Positions 61,825 to 64,000 of a stretch of DNA of 64,000 nt are shown piece by piece. The notes below the pieces were generated by a model. It saw only the letters and a program-made list of their open reading frames with translations, made no database searches and was not told the DNA's origin. Each line of letters starts with the position of its first letter. Positions within the stretch are counted from its first letter, which is position 1. The translations under genes were made by a program, and so were the position numbers. Origin of the DNA: Apostichopus japonicus (Eukaryota > Echinodermata > Holothuroidea > Aspidochirotida > Stichopodidae); assembly GCF_037975245.1 (NCBI RefSeq), contig NC_092568.1:25850501-25914500 (forward strand), read 5' to 3'.

Positions 61825-63922
61825 TTAAAAAAGAAAAGGTATCAAGGCTTTACGATTCTTTGGGTAGTCGTCAAATTTCTGAAGGTACCACCTGAAACAG
61901 AGGAAAAACAGAAAGAAGAACTGGAAACACTATCTCTAAATATATTCTCATCTACTAAACGATCATAAATGTCTTGTTTTTTCATGACTAATATTTTACA
62001 GCCAATTTTAATTCTTTATTGAAAAAAAAGAACTGTTCACAAGTTCAGTGACTGGTTTTCAGCTATGGACTTATAAAGTTAGAGAGGTATTCAGTTCTTA
62101 TCACCAATTGTGAAAAATGCTCTGTTCTAAGATAAAAAAATAAATAAATAAAAAATAACAGGGCGTCATCGGTCAGAAACCTATATGATATGGCGAGTTG
62201 TTTTTATTTCTAGACGGAAAGGAAAAACAATAGATGTGACCTCCTGAAAGCAAAATTGGATCAATCTATGGACAATAATGTAGTTTACTGACATGACCTT
62301 TATATATCAAGATAAAGGATGAAGAATTTGTCAGTCATTTGGTGCAGACTTACCATTAGACGTACTTCAGGTAAATACTGAGTGAATACCTTTGAAACAA
62401 TGGCATTGCTCCAAACTTTATCCTTTCCCCAACTCCACCTCTCACCCCTCTTGTAGAAGTACTTACTCATGATGATGCATTGCACGATGACCAATGTTGC
62501 ATGAACTGAATATGCAGAAAGAGACAGCAGGGAGAGACCAACAGGCAATTGCAAAACCCATCCATTCCACAATCTCACCCAAAAAGTTGGCACCAGAAAC
62601 GTAATTGAATAGACCTCCTAACAGCAAAAGAGAGAAGGATAGTAGTAGGAAAGTAGAAAATACTGCCTCAGGTACCTTCTTCTCTATTCATATCAGCCAA
62701 ATGGAGTTTTCCATCATTGGGTGAGCACTTCAAAAATGCCTGTTAGATTTCATGTGTGTGTCATAGTTCAGGATTGAGTCACTTAAGAAACATATAGGCC
62801 TACTGTGCATCTATTGGTCATATCCATTCCTCTACTGAACCCATCCATACCTCTATTGATCCCATCCATACCTCTACTGATCCCATCCATGCCTCTATTG
62901 ATCACATACATGTCTCGATTGATCCCATTCATGCCTCTGTTTATCACATACATGTCTCGATTGATCCCATCCATACCTCTCTTGATCCCATCCATGCCTC
63001 TGTTTATCATATCCATGCCTCTACTGATCCCAACCATGCCACTATTGATCACATTCATGCCTCTACTGATGCCATCCATGCCTCTACTGATCACATCCAT
63101 GCCTCTCTTGATCCCATTCATGCCTCTATTGATCACATCCATGCCTCTGTTTATCACATACATGTCTCGATTGATCCCATCCATACCTCTCTTGATCCCA
63201 TCCATGCCTCTGTTTATCATATCCATGCCTCTACTGATCCCATCCATGCCTCTATTGATCACATTCATGCCTCTACTGATGCCATCCATGCCTCTGTTGA
63301 TCACATCCATGCCTCAATTGTTCCCATCCATGCCTCTATTGATCCCATCCATGCCTCTGTTGATCACATTCATGCCTCTATTGATAATATATATACCTCT
63401 ATTGATCACATTCATGCCTTTAGTGATCCCATCCACACCTCTGTTGATCATATCCATGCCTCTATTGATCCCATCTATGCCTCTCCTAATCATATCGGTG
63501 CCTCTAATGATCACATCCATGCCTATTGTGATCACATCCATGCCTCTAGTGATCATTGACATACCCCTAATGATCATATCATGATACCATCAAATATTTA
63601 GCTATTACTGAATACATTGGTTACAATTTAATATGACCCAGTCTTCTTTTGTTAATTGTGCCATCTACAGCTGCACATCATTTCAGAGAATGAAGTGAAA
63701 CTGAAGTTACTTTCCGAGAAACTCGTTTCAAAAAGACCAAGTATGACCATTACCAACCAAAGGTCAATGAGGAACAGATCAAATTTAAAAAAAACTAAAA
63801 CATTTTAAAAAAAACGATACCTTCTGGGATTTTGTACCCGGTTTCACCTGGTTTACGCAAATTTCTTAGAACTGAGTCTGAATGTATATTGATGACGAGA
63901 CCAAGAAAGAAGAGAGCAATTC
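61825..63922 (-). CDS. Steroid 5-alpha-reductase (SRD5A1/2-like), C-terminal exons
   Basis: Three coding exons in transcript order: 63922-63821, 62617-62467, 61891-61825, stop TAA at 61827-61825. They join in frame to 106 codons; upstream exons lie beyond the window. The reading gives LVINIHSDSVLRNLRKPGET then GYKIPEGGLFNYVSGANFLG, EIVEWMGFAIACWSLPA, and KFDDYPKNRKALIPFLF at the C-terminus. The N-H-S-D-x-x-L-R-x-L-R-K-x-G-type run and YVSGANFxGEIxEW are hallmarks of the family, which reduces the delta-4 bond of 3-oxosteroids with NADPH in the ER membrane. The family is sure. I cannot separate SRD5A1 from SRD5A2 with only this part. The intron between the first two exons holds a minisatellite. 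Confidence 0.93.
62815..63585. repeat. 21-bp minisatellite with 210-bp higher-order repeat
   Basis: About 36 tandem copies of a unit like ATCCCATCCATGCCTCTATTG fill about 770 bp. Variants (CACATACATGTCTCGATTG, ATCATATCCATGCCTCTACTG) recur in the same order at a spacing of exactly 210 bp (62941 versus 63151), that is ten units. Because 21 is divisible by three, frames stay open on both strands. It lies in an intron of the reductase gene, on the opposite strand to the unit written here. Confidence 0.9.
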
Positions 63923-64000
63923 CTGACAACAACAAAAAGAAGAAAAACAGATATAAAACTAATATTGAGTCCCAGGCCTAGAATTTCACAAATTTAGCCA

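Noticed and set aside
62805-63584. 259-codon plus-strand frame and 175/87-codon minus-strand frames
   Set aside because: They come from the 21-bp minisatellite, whose period is divisible by three, so all copies keep the same open frames. No start context or domain supports a protein.
1-64000. CRISPR arrays, operons, bacterial-type promoters and phage attachment sites
   Set aside because: The window is eukaryotic with spliced genes; the tandem repeats lack spacer structure.

Overview
The window looks like nuclear DNA of an invertebrate animal. It is AT-rich and has GT-AG introns with conserved phases, long introns, a eukaryotic tRNA gene and many short inverted-repeat transposons. Protein content (an ACF1/BAZ1A-type remodeller subunit, CDKAL1, B3GALNT2, a 5-alpha-reductase, a bHLH+HMG protein) fits a deuterostome. 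A marine deuterostome such as an echinoderm is my guess; no sequence here proves the taxon.

Layout. (1) 1-12342, + strand: the 3' part of an ACF1/BAZ1A-like gene with nine visible coding exons, a WSD-type motif, three PHD fingers, an acidic tract and a C-terminal bromodomain. (2) About 12.3-20.0 kb: gene-poor, repeat-rich DNA with a decayed reverse-strand LINE copy, an intact-looking tRNA-Glu(UUC) joined directly to a 5'-truncated LINE end, a hAT-like element inserted in that LINE with another nested inside it, and a Mutator-like nonautonomous element. (3) 20197-23744, +: a three-exon gene for a 13-finger C2H2 protein. (4) 25546-32962, +: a complete 12-exon CDKAL1 gene (552 aa). (5) 36225-41307, +: a complete six-exon gene for a bHLH plus HMG-box protein (574 aa) with the architecture of MEIOSIN/BHMG1. 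(6) 53305-44431, -: a complete 12-exon B3GALNT2 gene (514 aa). (7) 53.6-54.3 kb: an inverted second copy of the Mutator-like element. (8) 56062-57204, +: an intronless gene I do not recognise. (9) 63922-61825, -: the last three coding exons of a steroid 5-alpha-reductase gene, with a 21-bp minisatellite in an intron.

The genes do not form a pathway or operon. They act in chromatin remodelling, transcription, tRNA modification, probable meiotic control, O-mannosyl glycan synthesis and steroid reduction. Exon borders were assigned by eye from splice consensus, phase continuity and family similarity remembered without a database search; where all three agree the models are strong. The most interesting items are the MEIOSIN-like gene, the extra PHD finger on a symmetric exon, the tRNA-LINE chimera and the inverted Mutator-like pair.
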